DNA from: Streptomyces sp. JB150
GTDB lineage: Bacteria; Actinomycetota; Actinomycetes; Streptomycetales; Streptomycetaceae
Direction: 5' to 3'
Length of the DNA: 64,000 nucleotides
NCBI RefSeq assembly: GCF_011193355.1
Contig: NZ_CP049780.1
Span: forward strand, 6,051,798 to 6,115,797
The notes beneath the pieces are model-generated. The model was not told the DNA's origin, made no database searches, and saw only the letters and a list, made by a program, of their open reading frames with translations. The translations under genes were made by a program, and so were the position numbers. Positions 1 through 14,435 of this stretch are shown one piece after another. The stretch's first letter is position 1. Each line of letters starts with the position of its first letter.

Positions 1-1
1 C

Positions 2-1435
2 GACCACCACATCCACACCCAGTACAGCAGCGACGGCAAGTACCGCGTCGTCGACCAGGTCCGCCAGGGCGCCCGGCACGGCATGGACTGGCTGGTCATC
101 ACCGACCACGGCAGCGCCACCCACGCCAGGATCGGCGTCGAGAAGGTCAACCCGGACATCCGCGAGGCCCGCGCCGCCCACGAGGACACCCTCGTCTTCC
201 AGGGCCTGGAGTGGAACATCCCGGCCGCGGAGCACGGCACCGTCTTCGTGCACCCGGGCAAGCACGAGGTCGCCGTCCTCAAGCAGTTCGAGACCGACTA
301 CGACGGCTCCGTCAAGGGCGCCTCCGACTCCACGCCCGCCAACGAGGCCCTGGCCATCGCCGGCCTGAACTTCCTCTCCGAGCAGGTCCGCCGCCGCAAG
401 GTCAAGGACGCGCTCATGCTCGCCAACCACCCCGCGCGGCGCGGCGTCGACTCCCCGCACGAGATCCGCGCCTGGCGCGACGCGACGCCCGCCGGGCACC
501 GGATAGCCGTCGGCTTCGAGGGCGCCCCCGGCCACCAGGCCGCCGGTCTGCCCGCACCGCTCGGCATGGCCCGCGCCCGCGGCATCTACGACAACAACCC
601 GAGCGCCAACTCCTTCCCGGGCTACCCGCCGGAGTCGTACCGCACCTGGGGCGGCTTCGACTGGATGACCGCCACCGTCGGCGGCCTGTGGGACAGCCTC
701 CTCGCCGAGGGCAAGCCCTGGTGGATCACCGCCAACTCCGACTCCCACCAGGTCTACGGCGACACCGCCGTCCGCGGCCCCGGCGGCGACTTCACCGCCG
801 ACGGCCGCTACCCGGACCCCGTCTACGGCGGCCGGATCGACATCACCCAGGGCGACTACTGGCCCGGCCAGTACAGCCGCACCCACGTCGGCGCCGACGG
901 CTTCTCGTACGCGGCCGTCATGGACGGTATCCGCGCGGGCCGGATCTGGGTCGACCACGGGCAGCTCATCAGCGCCCTCGACGTACGGCTCACCGGCGGC
1001 GGCCGCTGGGCCACGCTCGGCGGCGCCCTGCACGTGAAGAAGGGCACGCGGGTCACGCTGACGGCGGACGTGGCCCTGGCCGGCGGCCCCAACTGGGCCG
1101 GTTTCGTGCCCACGCTGGCCCGTGTCGACGTCATCCAGGGCGACGTCACCGGCGAGGCGCGGGACCAGGACACCTTCACCGCACCCACCGCGAGGGTCGT
1201 CCGGTCGTACGAGGTGAACAAGGCGACCGGCACCGTCCGCCTCACCTACGACCTCGGCCGGGTCGACCGCCCCTGCTACGTCCGGCTGCGCGGCACCGAC
1301 GGCAACCGCACCGCCGTCGGCCCCATGGGCGCCGCCGTCGACCCGGCGGGCCCGGCGATCGACGTCGTCGGCGACGCCGACCCGTGGCGCGACCTGTGGT
1401 TCTACTCCAACCCGGTGTGGGTCCTGCCGTCATGA
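2..1435 (+). CDS. PHP-domain metal-dependent phosphoesterase (5' end outside window)
   Basis: The reading frame is open from base 2, so the true start lies upstream of the window. The first residues read DHHIHTQYSSDGKY, which is the first metal-binding motif (HxH) of the PHP superfamily. Further candidate ligands lie in LANHPARRG and in ITANSDSHQVYG about 240 residues in. PHP domains bind two or three metal ions and hydrolyse phosphoester bonds. The C-terminal ~150 residues look beta-rich and carry no motif I recognise. The missing N-terminus may hold a signal peptide, because actinobacterial proteins of this type are often secreted. The stop overlaps the next gene by ATGA, so the two are probably co-translated. 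The substrate is unknown. Family assignment is fairly sure; function is inference. Confidence 0.8.
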   Translation, partial: DHHIHTQYSSDGKYRVVDQVRQGARHGMDWLVITDHGSATHARIGVEKVNPDIREARAAHEDTLVFQGLEWNIPAAEHGTVFVHPGKHEVAVLKQFETDYDGSVKGASDSTPANEALAIAGLNFLSEQVRRRKVKDALMLANHPARRGVDSPHEIRAWRDATPAGHRIAVGFEGAPGHQAAGLPAPLGMARARGIYDNNPSANSFPGYPPESYRTWGGFDWMTATVGGLWDSLLAEGKPWWITANSDSHQVYGDTAVRGPGGDFTADGRYPDPVYGGRIDITQGDYWPGQYSRTHVGADGFSYAAVMDGIRAGRIWVDHGQLISALDVRLTGGGRWATLGGALHVKKGTRVTLTADVALAGGPNWAGFVPTLARVDVIQGDVTGEARDQDTFTAPTARVVRSYEVNKATGTVRLTYDLGRVDRPCYVRLRGTDGNRTAVGPMGAAVDPAGPAIDVVGDADPWRDLWFYSNPVWVLPS

Positions 1436-1950
1436 CCCCGCCGCCCCCCGCCCCGCCGTACGTCCTCACCGTGGACGCGGGCCTGAAGGACCTGCGCGCG
1501 GCGGACCACCTGCTGCGAGGGATTGCCGCCGAACTCGCGCTGCCCGACGGTACGTTCGGCTGCACCCACCTGGTGCGGGACGGCCGGCCGCGGGTCGTCC
1601 TCTCGCTCGCCACACCGCTCCCGGTGGACCGCGAACGGCTGACCGCGCGCGGCCACGAGGTGACGGACGGCCCACCCGACGCACAGGGCCGCGCGGTGCT
1701 CTACCCGGGCGCCGCGCGGCTCACCGGCACCCTGACGGTCGCCGAACTGCTGGCCCGCTCCGCGATCGACCGGGTGACCGTACTGGGCGGACCCGGCGAC
1801 CCCGACCCGCGCACACCGCTGGTGACCCGGGACCACGTCCGTCCCCAGTGGCAGCGGGGCGAGCTGGTGCTGACCGCCATGCCCGCCGCGGGCGGCCGGC
1901 TCACCCCGTTCGAGGTGCCGGATCCGACCCCCTGCTGCGCCGATCACTGA
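1432..1950 (+). CDS. Unknown protein, 172 aa, coupled to the PHP phosphoesterase
   Basis: The ATG overlaps the stop of the PHP gene (ATGA), which decides this start and implies translational coupling. The open frame extends far upstream, but that part is a shadow of the PHP gene. I do not recognise the family. The protein begins with a Pro-rich stretch (MTPPPPAPPY), contains no signal peptide or membrane segment, and ends in PDPTPCCADH, where the vicinal cysteines and a terminal histidine could bind metal or form a disulfide. Codon use is typical of the genome. It may modulate or assist the upstream phosphoesterase, on context alone. Confidence 0.7.
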   Translation: MTPPPPAPPYVLTVDAGLKDLRAADHLLRGIAAELALPDGTFGCTHLVRDGRPRVVLSLATPLPVDRERLTARGHEVTDGPPDAQGRAVLYPGAARLTGTLTVAELLARSAIDRVTVLGGPGDPDPRTPLVTRDHVRPQWQRGELVLTAMPAAGGRLTPFEVPDPTPCCADH

Positions 1951-2022
1951 ACCCCCGTCAGCCTGACCCGCGGGGGACACCCGGCGCAGCCGCCCCTGCC
2001 CCGGGGGCACCCACCCGCGCGG

Positions 2023-2060
2023 GCGGCCGGCCGGTCACCCACCGGGGACCGGCCGGTCGC
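2023..2060. terminator. Bidirectional hairpin terminator candidate
   Basis: A 14-bp stem (2023-2036 with 2047-2060, one G-T wobble) and a 10-nt loop lie between the convergent ends of the 172-aa gene and the beta-galactosidase gene. There is no clear U tract, as is usual in Streptomyces. Confidence 0.6.
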
Positions 2061-2065
2061 GCCCG

Positions 2066-4939
<2,874 letters not shown>

Positions 4940-4952
4940 TCAGCCCTGGGTG

Positions 4953-5795
4953 TCAGCCCTTGATGCCGGTCTGCGCGATCCCCTGCACCAGCCAGCGCTG
5001 GAGGAAGAGGAAGACGAACACCAGGGGCAGTAGGGAAATGGCCGTGGCCATGAAGATCAGATGGAAGTTGACGGTCTGGTTCGTCATGTACGAGGAGAGG
5101 GCCACCTGCACGGTCCACGCGCTCGGGTCCTGGCCGATGACCAGGGGCCACAGGAAGGCGTTCCAGCCGCTGATGAACGTGATCGTCGCCATCGCCGCGA
5201 AGAAGTTCAGCGAGTTCGGCACGACGATCCGCCAGTACGCGCCCCAGTAGCCGAGTCCGTCCACGCGCGCCGCCTCCTCCAGCTCCTTGGGGAACCCCAG
5301 GAAGTACTGCCGGAACAGGAAGCAGGTGAAACCGCTGAACAGGCCGGGGATGATCAGCCCGCGGTAGGTGTCCACCCAGCCGAGTGACGACACCAGCACG
5401 AAGCTGGGCACGAAGGTGACGGCGGTCGGGACCATCAGGGTCGCCAGCACGGCGTAGAACACCTTGTCGGCGTGCCGGTAGGGGATGCGGGCCAGGCCGT
5501 ATCCGGCCAGTGAGCACACCAGCAGGGTGCCGGCCGTGTGCAGGACGCCGACGACCAGCGAGTTCCACAGGGAGCGGGCGAAGTCGACGGTCGGGTCGTC
5601 GAACGGCTCGGTGATGTTGCCCCACTGGATGTCGGCGGGGAAGAACGCCCACTCCTCGCCCGTGATCTCCGGATCCGTCATCAGGGCGTTGCGGACGATC
5701 AGGTAGAAGGGGACGAGGAAGAGGAGGGCGGCGGCCCCGGTGGCGGCGTAGAGGCCGGTGGAGGCGAGGACGCTGCCGCGCCGGACCTTGCTCAT
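4953..5795 (-). CDS. Carbohydrate ABC transporter permease, MalG type
   Basis: A 280-aa inner-membrane protein with about six membrane segments, matching the normal length of MalG/MsmG-type permeases. The cytoplasmic coupling motif is seen as EEAARVDGLGYWGAYWRIVVP around residues 170-190, and the protein ends in GIAQTGIKG, a C-terminus common in this family. With its partner permease it would form the channel for oligosaccharide import. Its start overlaps the stop of the upstream permease by four bases (ATGA). No ATPase gene is nearby; Streptomyces sugar importers of this class commonly share the MsiK ATPase encoded elsewhere. Galacto-oligosaccharide specificity is inferred from the neighbouring GH2 and GH30 genes. 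Confidence 0.93.
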   Translation of the reverse strand: MSKVRRGSVLASTGLYAATGAAALLFLVPFYLIVRNALMTDPEITGEEWAFFPADIQWGNITEPFDDPTVDFARSLWNSLVVGVLHTAGTLLVCSLAGYGLARIPYRHADKVFYAVLATLMVPTAVTFVPSFVLVSSLGWVDTYRGLIIPGLFSGFTCFLFRQYFLGFPKELEEAARVDGLGYWGAYWRIVVPNSLNFFAAMATITFISGWNAFLWPLVIGQDPSAWTVQVALSSYMTNQTVNFHLIFMATAISLLPLVFVFLFLQRWLVQGIAQTGIKG

Positions 5796-6760
5796 CGGGA
5801 ACCCTCACCCCTGCCGAAGCCCATGAACCTGCCCTGGAGCAGGGTGACGAGGCAGATCAGCAGCGTCAGGATCACCGCGCCCGCGCTGCCGGCGCCGTAG
5901 TCCTGGTTCTCGCCGAGGGCGACGTAGTACAGCTCGACCAGCGGCGGGCGGCCCCAGGTGGCGTTGGAGAGCAGGGTGAAGAACTCGTCGAAGGCCTGGT
6001 ACGCCTGCACGAGCAGCAGCAGGATCACGGCGGTCGAGGTGGCCCGCAGCTGGGGCAGGGTGACGTGCCGGAAGGTCTGCCAGCCCGGTTTCGCCCCGTC
6101 GAGGGCGGCGGCCTCGTACAGCTCCCGCGGGATGTTCTGCAGCGCGGCCAGGAACAGGATCATGAAGAATCCGGCCTGGAGCCACAGCCGGACGGTGACG
6201 ACGACCAGCCAGTACCAGGGCGGGTCGGGGCTGGCCAGCCAGGCGATGTCCTCGGCGCCGAACCAGCCGAGGACGGTGTTCATCAGCCCGAAGCGCACCC
6301 CGCTGAAGATGGACATCTTCCAGATCAGCGAGGCGGCGACGTAGCTCACCGCCGTCGGCAGGAAGAACACCGACCGGAAGAACGCCCGCAGGAACCGCAG
6401 CCGGTTCACCATCAGCGCGAGCGCCAGCGAGAACGCCCAGGTGGTGGGCACGATGAACGCGGCGAAGACGGTGAAGGTGACGAGCGACCCCATGAAGTCG
6501 TCGTGCGTCAGCATGTACCGGTAGTTGTCGAAGCCGATGAACTCGCTCGGCGTGACGGTGAACCGGGCGTCGAAGAAGGACAGCCACAGGCTCCAGCCGA
6601 TCGGGACGTAGACGAAGACCGCGAGTCCGATGAGGAAGGGGCCGGTGAAGAGCCAGAAGCCGGCGGTGGGGCTGCCCCGCAGCCCGCGCCGCGGCCGGGC
6701 CGGGGAGGCCGTGGACGCCGGGGCGGGGCCCTCGACGCCGCGTGTGGTCGTGGTCGGCAT
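5792..6760 (-). CDS. Carbohydrate ABC transporter permease, MalF type
   Basis: A 322-aa membrane protein with a cytoplasmic N-terminal tail of about 30 residues and roughly six membrane segments. The EAA loop is seen as LYEAAALDGAKPGWQTFRH around residues 220-240, followed by the usual PQL. It would pair with the downstream MalG-type permease, with which it overlaps by four bases. The preceding lipoprotein gene ends 19 bp upstream. Length and topology are ordinary for the family. The cognate ATPase is not in this window. Confidence 0.93.
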   Translation of the reverse strand: MPTTTTRGVEGPAPASTASPARPRRGLRGSPTAGFWLFTGPFLIGLAVFVYVPIGWSLWLSFFDARFTVTPSEFIGFDNYRYMLTHDDFMGSLVTFTVFAAFIVPTTWAFSLALALMVNRLRFLRAFFRSVFFLPTAVSYVAASLIWKMSIFSGVRFGLMNTVLGWFGAEDIAWLASPDPPWYWLVVVTVRLWLQAGFFMILFLAALQNIPRELYEAAALDGAKPGWQTFRHVTLPQLRATSTAVILLLLVQAYQAFDEFFTLLSNATWGRPPLVELYYVALGENQDYGAGSAGAVILTLLICLVTLLQGRFMGFGRGEGSR

Positions 6761-6779
6761 GGCGTGGTCTCCCGCCGGC

Positions 6780-8045
6780 CTATCCGAAGAGCTTCTTCAG
6801 CTCGCGGTTGACCTTGCCGTCGGCCTTGTCCAGCGCGGCCTCCGGGTCCCCGCCGGCGCGGACGCAGTCGCCGACCACGTCCTCGACGGCGTCGATCATG
6901 GCCTGGGTGAAGCCGATGTTGTCGAAGTGGCCGTACTCGTCGAACAGGCGCACGCCCTCGGCGGGCAGCCCCGACTTCAGCTTCCCGGCCGACCCGGCGA
7001 TCGACAGGCGCGGCGGGATGTGGAAGCCGTAGGAGAGCGCCCAGTCCTCCTGGTAGTCCTTCCGGTCGATCCACAGCCACTTCACGTACTCCTTGGCCGC
7101 GTCGACGTTCCCGCTCCTGGCGTTGACGAACATCGACCAGCCGCCGTTGTACACCGCGGGCCTGCCCGCGTCGGTCACCTTCGGGAAGGGGAAGACGCCG
7201 AGGTCGTCGCCGAGTGCCTGCTGCATCTGCGGCATCGCCCACATCCCGCACCACTGGATCGCGGTCAGGCCCTGGTTGAGCGCGGAGGGGTCCCAGAAGT
7301 CGGTCGGGGCGCCGAGCAGCAGATGACCGCTGGTGAACAGCTCGCGCAGCTTGACCAGGCCCTCCTTGACCCCGTCGGTGTGGTAGGCGATCCGGTTGTT
7401 CCCGTCGAGGGTGTCGGCACCGGCCGCCCAGATCAACGGCCGGACGATCGCGTCCAGTTCGTTGCCGAGGAAGACGCCCTTGACCTTGTCCGTCGTCAGC
7501 TTGGCGGCGGCCTCGATCAGCTCGTCCAGCGTGGCCGGCACGCCGACACCGGCCTTCTCGAACATCGACTTGCGGTAGAAGAAGAACTGCGGGTCGTCGA
7601 TCATCCGGACGCCGTAGATCTTCCCGTCGACCGTGTGTGAGGCGATGTCCGCCTGGTGGAAGTCGTCCTTCACCGGCTCGACGAGGTCCGTCAGATCCGC
7701 CACCTGACCGCTGCGCACGAGCTGGATCTGCGGGTGGAACTCGAACAGGTCCGGCGCGTTGTCCGTGAGCAGCGCCGAGAACAGCTTGCTCTCGAAGTTC
7801 TCGCCGGTGATCCACTGCGTGCGGACGTTCGCCTTCCGGTAGGCCTTCGCGTACCGCTTGACGGCCTGCTCGGTGCCGGGCTCGCCGTAGGCGTGGAAGT
7901 ACTGCACGAGGTTCTCGCCCGACCCCGCCCCGCCGCCCCGGCCGTTGTTGCCGCCGCACGCGGCCAGCCCGCCGGCGGCGGCCAGGCCCATCGCGGCCCG
8001 CAGGACGGATCGGCGCTCCCATGAGGTGGTGCTGAATGCCGGCAT
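6780..8045 (-). CDS. Extracellular sugar-binding lipoprotein of an ABC importer
   Basis: This 421-aa family-1 solute-binding protein carries a twin-arginine signal (ERRSVLRAAMG) ending in the lipobox LAAC with C30 as the lipidated cysteine, then a Gly/Asn-rich linker. It should therefore be a Tat-exported lipoprotein on the outer face of the membrane that delivers sugar to the two downstream permeases. It is the first gene of the transporter/beta-galactosidase operon and has its own promoter at 8089-8117. The aromatic residues typical of sugar-binding sites are present. The ligand is inferred from context to be a galacto-oligosaccharide. Confidence 0.92.
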   Translation of the reverse strand: MPAFSTTSWERRSVLRAAMGLAAAGGLAACGGNNGRGGGAGSGENLVQYFHAYGEPGTEQAVKRYAKAYRKANVRTQWITGENFESKLFSALLTDNAPDLFEFHPQIQLVRSGQVADLTDLVEPVKDDFHQADIASHTVDGKIYGVRMIDDPQFFFYRKSMFEKAGVGVPATLDELIEAAAKLTTDKVKGVFLGNELDAIVRPLIWAAGADTLDGNNRIAYHTDGVKEGLVKLRELFTSGHLLLGAPTDFWDPSALNQGLTAIQWCGMWAMPQMQQALGDDLGVFPFPKVTDAGRPAVYNGGWSMFVNARSGNVDAAKEYVKWLWIDRKDYQEDWALSYGFHIPPRLSIAGSAGKLKSGLPAEGVRLFDEYGHFDNIGFTQAMIDAVEDVVGDCVRAGGDPEAALDKADGKVNRELKKLFG

Positions 8046-8088
8046 GCTGACGTCCTTGTCTGTCGAGTGCGGCTGCGGTCGGTGCGGG

Positions 8089-8117
8089 ACGCTAACCTTC
8101 GGCTAATCCTTCGGCAA
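8089..8117 (-). promoter_or_regulatory. Candidate promoter of the ABC importer/lacZ operon
   Basis: On the minus strand a -35 box TTGCCG (8112-8117) and a -10 box TAGCGT (8089-8094) are separated by exactly 17 bp. The same arrangement, preceded by AACCCC, occurs upstream of the ROK gene. The -10 lies about 44 bp before the lipoprotein start codon. Confidence 0.55.
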
Positions 8118-8151
8118 GGGGTTGATCGAAGTCTGTTCGAAACGTTGCGTG

Positions 8152-8171
8152 ACGTTCGGGATGCCGAACGT
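8152..8171. promoter_or_regulatory. 20-bp inverted repeat between the galactanase and importer genes
   Basis: The arms ACGTTCGG and CCGAACGT enclose GATG. The repeat lies 54 bp downstream of the galactanase stop and 35 bp upstream of the importer -35 box, so it may be a terminator hairpin or an operator. The shorter pair TCGAA/TTCGA at 8126-8140 lies between it and the promoter. Confidence 0.45.
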
Positions 8172-8224
8172 GAGGGGAAGGCGGGAGCCGCACCGACGGC
8201 GCCCGCCACCATCCGGGCGATGAA

Positions 8225-10117
8225 CTACCGCCGGAACCAGGCCTGGTTGGCGCCGCCGGTGCAGCTGTGGAGGATGACCCGGCTGCCGTCGGCGGTCGCC
8301 TCACCGCTGACGTCCAGGCACTTCCCGGACGCCTCACTGACGATCTGCCCGTTCGCGTTCAGCAGCCAGCGCTGCCCCGCCGCCCCCGTGAACCCCGGGC
8401 TGGTCGCGAGCCCCGAAGCCGTCGCCGTCAGATACCCGCCGGCGCCCTTCAGCGCGCCCCGTGCGTCGTACGACCACGACTGCTCCGCGCCGCCCGTACA
8501 GGTGGCGATCGAGGCCCCCGAGACGTCGGCCGGCAGGCACTTCCCGGACTGCTCGCCCTGCCAGGCGCCGGTCAGGGCCGAGCTGCCGGGCCCGCCCCTC
8601 TGGTCGAGGACGTACGTCGTGATGGAGCGGGCGGGCAGCGTCGCGGAGACCGTGCCGCCGCTCACCGAGGGCCTGGCGACGGAGGCCCAGTCCTCGGTGG
8701 CCGAGGTGCGCACGGCCTTGGTCGCGCGGACCGGCGTCTTGCTGTTGAGGTGCAGGTTCAGCGCGGTGTCGGTGGTGTTGTGGTTGTTCACCACGACCAC
8801 CCACGTGCCCTTCCGGTCGTACGCGCTGACCTCGACGCCCGGCGGCGCGCCGGTCACGTTGTGCAGCACCGCGCCCGGCTTCACGAACCTGCTGTACTGG
8901 CCGAGCGCGTAGTACCGCTTGGTGAAGTACAGCGTCTGGTTGCCGTTCTCCGCGTAGTCCGGGTCGTAGTAGATCAGGCCGTCGTTCCAGCCCTGGTCGT
9001 TCTTCGCGTACGGGTCGGTGCCGATCATCTCGGACAGGGCGACCCACCAGTGGAACGCCGAGTCGTGGGCGGTCGCGAAGTCCTTGTGGACGATCCGCGA
9101 GAGGCTCAGACCGCCGTCGATCGTCGGGTCGTACTCCTGCGCCCAGCCGGTGCCGCCCTTGCCGAAGCAGCAGATCTCCGTGGACCAGGACGCCCGGCCG
9201 GCGGACTTCGCCGTCTCGAGCACCCTCGCCCGGTCGCCGTCGGACGGGTTGTCGTAGGTGTGGTGGGCCAGCTTGTCGACGTACCGGGCCGTGTCCGGCT
9301 GCGAGATCCAGCGCGGGACCTCGTCGTGGAACTTCACCGTACTGGTGGACTCGTCCGCGATGATGCCCGTCCGCTGCTTCCGGGCCCGCTGCTCGGCGCC
9401 CAGCGCCCGCACGATGTCGTCGCGCTGCCCGACGTCGACGAGCATGCCCTCCTGGCCGCAGGAGTCGAAGCTGTTCGTCGGCTCGTTGAACGGGCTGATG
9501 TAGTCGAGCCGGATGCCCTGCTTCGCGAAGTGGTCGGTGACGTCGGCGATGTAGCGCGCGAAGTCCCGCTCGTGCCCGGCCTCCAGATGGCCGCCGCAGC
9601 TCTTGCCGTTGGTCTTCCACCCGGCGGGCGCGCTGTTGACGAACCCGATCAGGTCCTCCACGCCGTACTCGGCGGCGTACTCCAGGAACGTACGGCCCGC
9701 CTCGTCCCTGCTCCAGTCGTACGTGCCGTCGTCGCCGCGGAAGTCCTCGGGGGCGCGGGGCGCGTACGTCACGCCGGTGCCGCCGCCGCCGATGTTGTAG
9801 CGGTAGGCGCTGAGGTCCAGGCCCCGCTCGGAGAACAGCAGCCGGGCGACCCGGGCCCGGACCCGCGGGTCGAAGTTCTTCAGGTCGTTGACCCACCAGG
9901 CGCCGGACGCGCCGATGTTGTCGATGGTCTGGGCGGGGTGAGGGGACACCTCGGCGGTCGCGGCGGCCGTGCTGGGTGCGGCGGCGGCCCTGCTGGGTCC
10001 GGCGGTGGTGGACGGGGGTGCGGCGGCGGTCGATGGGGGCGCGGACATCAGGGCTCCGGTGACGGCCAGCGCGGCCGCGGCCGCGGCCGTCCCGAGAATC
10101 GATCTGCTGGTGCGCAA
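8225..10117 (-). CDS. Secreted GH30 endo-beta-1,6-galactanase-like enzyme with ricin-type lectin domain
   Basis: A 630-aa extracellular glycosidase. A Sec signal peptide (about 1-32) and an Ala/Ser/Thr/Pro linker precede a GH30 catalytic domain (about 60-490) that begins QTIDNIGASGAWWVND. The acid/base is E212 in SPFNEP and the nucleophile is E314 in WSTEICCFGKG. After a Gly linker (about 505) comes a ricin B/CBM13 trefoil with GKCL and QxW repeats that would bind galactosyl polymers. Streptomyces enzymes of this type cut beta-1,6-galactan side chains of arabinogalactan proteins. The start is 18 bp after the ROK gene stop, so the two are probably cotranscribed. Other GH30 specificities cannot be excluded from sequence alone. 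Confidence 0.85.
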   Translation of the reverse strand: MRTSRSILGTAAAAAALAVTGALMSAPPSTAAAPPSTTAGPSRAAAAPSTAAATAEVSPHPAQTIDNIGASGAWWVNDLKNFDPRVRARVARLLFSERGLDLSAYRYNIGGGGTGVTYAPRAPEDFRGDDGTYDWSRDEAGRTFLEYAAEYGVEDLIGFVNSAPAGWKTNGKSCGGHLEAGHERDFARYIADVTDHFAKQGIRLDYISPFNEPTNSFDSCGQEGMLVDVGQRDDIVRALGAEQRARKQRTGIIADESTSTVKFHDEVPRWISQPDTARYVDKLAHHTYDNPSDGDRARVLETAKSAGRASWSTEICCFGKGGTGWAQEYDPTIDGGLSLSRIVHKDFATAHDSAFHWWVALSEMIGTDPYAKNDQGWNDGLIYYDPDYAENGNQTLYFTKRYYALGQYSRFVKPGAVLHNVTGAPPGVEVSAYDRKGTWVVVVNNHNTTDTALNLHLNSKTPVRATKAVRTSATEDWASVARPSVSGGTVSATLPARSITTYVLDQRGGPGSSALTGAWQGEQSGKCLPADVSGASIATCTGGAEQSWSYDARGALKGAGGYLTATASGLATSPGFTGAAGQRWLLNANGQIVSEASGKCLDVSGEATADGSRVILHSCTGGANQAWFRR

Positions 10118-10135
10118 CGTGCATCCCTTCCGTCG

Positions 10136-11386
10136 TCATGAAGGCGGTGCGGTACGGCTCCTCGCAGGGGTGGTGTGACGTCGTACGGCCCTCTGCGCCC
10201 CGGCCGGCCGCAGGGCGCCCTCCAGCGCGAACGTCGCCGCGCCCAGGCACACCGGGTCGGTGGGGATCGGGGAGAGGACGATCTCGGTGGCGGCCAGCGG
10301 ACGCCGCAGCGCGTGCCGGGCGACGGCCTCGCGCACCTCGGCGAGCAGCGGCTCGCCCAGCGTGGCCGCGACCCAGCTGCTGAGCACGACCACCTCGGGG
10401 TTGAGCAGGTTGACCAGGTCGGCGATCGCGGCGCCGAGATAGCGGGCGGTGTCCCGGACCACCTTGACCGCGACCGGATCGCCCGCGGCGACCCCGCGCG
10501 CCAGCGCGTCCACGGTGGCGGTCTGGTCCTCCGGGTGCAGCAGGGCGCTGCCGGGGCTCAGCTCCCGCAGGTTCAGCATGATCCCGGGCGCGCCGACATA
10601 CGTCTCCACGCAGCCGTGGTTGCCGCAGTGGCACAGCCGGCCGTCCAGCACGAGCGTGGTGTGCCCCCACTCGCCGGCGCTGTTGCTGACCCCGCGGTGC
10701 AGCCCGCCGCCCAGCACCAGACCGGCGCCGACCCCGGTGCCGAGGTTCACCACCACGGCGTCCCCTCGCCCGCGCGCCGCCCCGAACCACAGCTCGGCCA
10801 CGGCGCAGGCGCGCAGCGGGTTGTCCAGGTGGAGCGGGTAGGCGATGTGCTCGCCGAGCAGGTCGAGCAGCGGCACGTCGTGCCAGTCCCAGTTGGGCGC
10901 GTACTCCGCGACCCCGGTCTCCCGGTCCACCTGCCCCGGCACGCTCACCCCGACGCCCAGCACCCGGGCGCCCGCCACCCCGGCCTGCGCGACCACCGAG
11001 CCGACCGCCGCCGCGACGTGGCCGACGACCTGCTCGGGGCGGCTCTCGCCGGGCCGCATGTCCTCCTCGGCGCGGGCCAGCACGTTCAGTGCCAGGTCGA
11101 ACAGCTCGACATGGACGTACGTCTCGGCGATGTCCACGCCGATCAGCGCGCCCCCCGACGCGTTGACGGCGACCAGGCCCCGCGGGCGCCCGCCCGCCGA
11201 GTCCTCGAACCCGACCTCGGTGATCATCCCCAGGTCGAGCAGCTCGCCGACGAGGGTGGCGACCGTGGCGAGGCTCAGCCCGGTCGCGGCGGCCAGCTCC
11301 TGCCGGGAGGTGGGGGACGCGGCGATGATCTGGCGCAGCACCTCGTAGCGGTTCGCGGTGCGGATGTCGCGGGATGTGCGCTTCAC
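10136..11386 (-). CDS. ROK-family transcriptional regulator of the galactan locus
   Basis: A 416-aa repressor-type protein: N-terminal winged helix (about 1-70, QELAAATGLSLATVATLVGELLDLGM) followed by a ROK sugar-kinase fold with GVDIAETYVHVELFD, NLGTGVGAGLVLGGGL and the zinc motif CHCGNHGCVETYVG. I chose the GTG at 11384-11386 (VKRTSRDIRTANRYEVL) with a G-rich ribosome site. The in-frame upstream start at 11452 falls inside the -10 box of the candidate promoter. ROK regulators sense sugars or sugar phosphates and usually control the adjacent operon and themselves. Here the galactanase gene follows after 18 bp, and the importer promoter shares its motif. Confidence 0.9.
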   Translation of the reverse strand: MKRTSRDIRTANRYEVLRQIIAASPTSRQELAAATGLSLATVATLVGELLDLGMITEVGFEDSAGGRPRGLVAVNASGGALIGVDIAETYVHVELFDLALNVLARAEEDMRPGESRPEQVVGHVAAAVGSVVAQAGVAGARVLGVGVSVPGQVDRETGVAEYAPNWDWHDVPLLDLLGEHIAYPLHLDNPLRACAVAELWFGAARGRGDAVVVNLGTGVGAGLVLGGGLHRGVSNSAGEWGHTTLVLDGRLCHCGNHGCVETYVGAPGIMLNLRELSPGSALLHPEDQTATVDALARGVAAGDPVAVKVVRDTARYLGAAIADLVNLLNPEVVVLSSWVAATLGEPLLAEVREAVARHALRRPLAATEIVLSPIPTDPVCLGAATFALEGALRPAGAQRAVRRHTTPARSRTAPPS

Positions 11387-11451
11387 CGGGTCTGTCCCCC
11401 CCCGTCCTTCGGCTCGTGCGCGGCCGGGCACGTCGGCACCGGCGCGCGGCA

Positions 11452-11480
11452 AGGCTATGGGGAACGGGGACTTTCGACAA
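11452..11480 (-). promoter_or_regulatory. Candidate promoter of the ROK-galactanase operon
   Basis: TTGTCG (11475-11480) and TAGCCT (11452-11457) are 17 bp apart on the minus strand. The -35 box sits in the context AACCCCTTGTCGAA, nearly identical to the importer promoter. A direct repeat of the type CCCCTTnnCGAA lies just upstream and may be an operator. Confidence 0.55.
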
Positions 11481-11530
11481 GGGGTTCGGAAAGGGGGTGG
11501 ATAAAGTCCGGCGGCGGTGCGTCCGGTGGG

Positions 11531-14313
<2,783 letters not shown>

Positions 14314-14435
14314 ACCCGGGGACAGCGCTTGTCAGTCGTGGGGTCACCGTGAAAGGGTCGTCCCGCCCCCGAGGTACCCCACAACTCCCCTTGCGCCTGC
14401 GGTGAGTTGACCTCGCATGCGCACGCAGGAGACAC

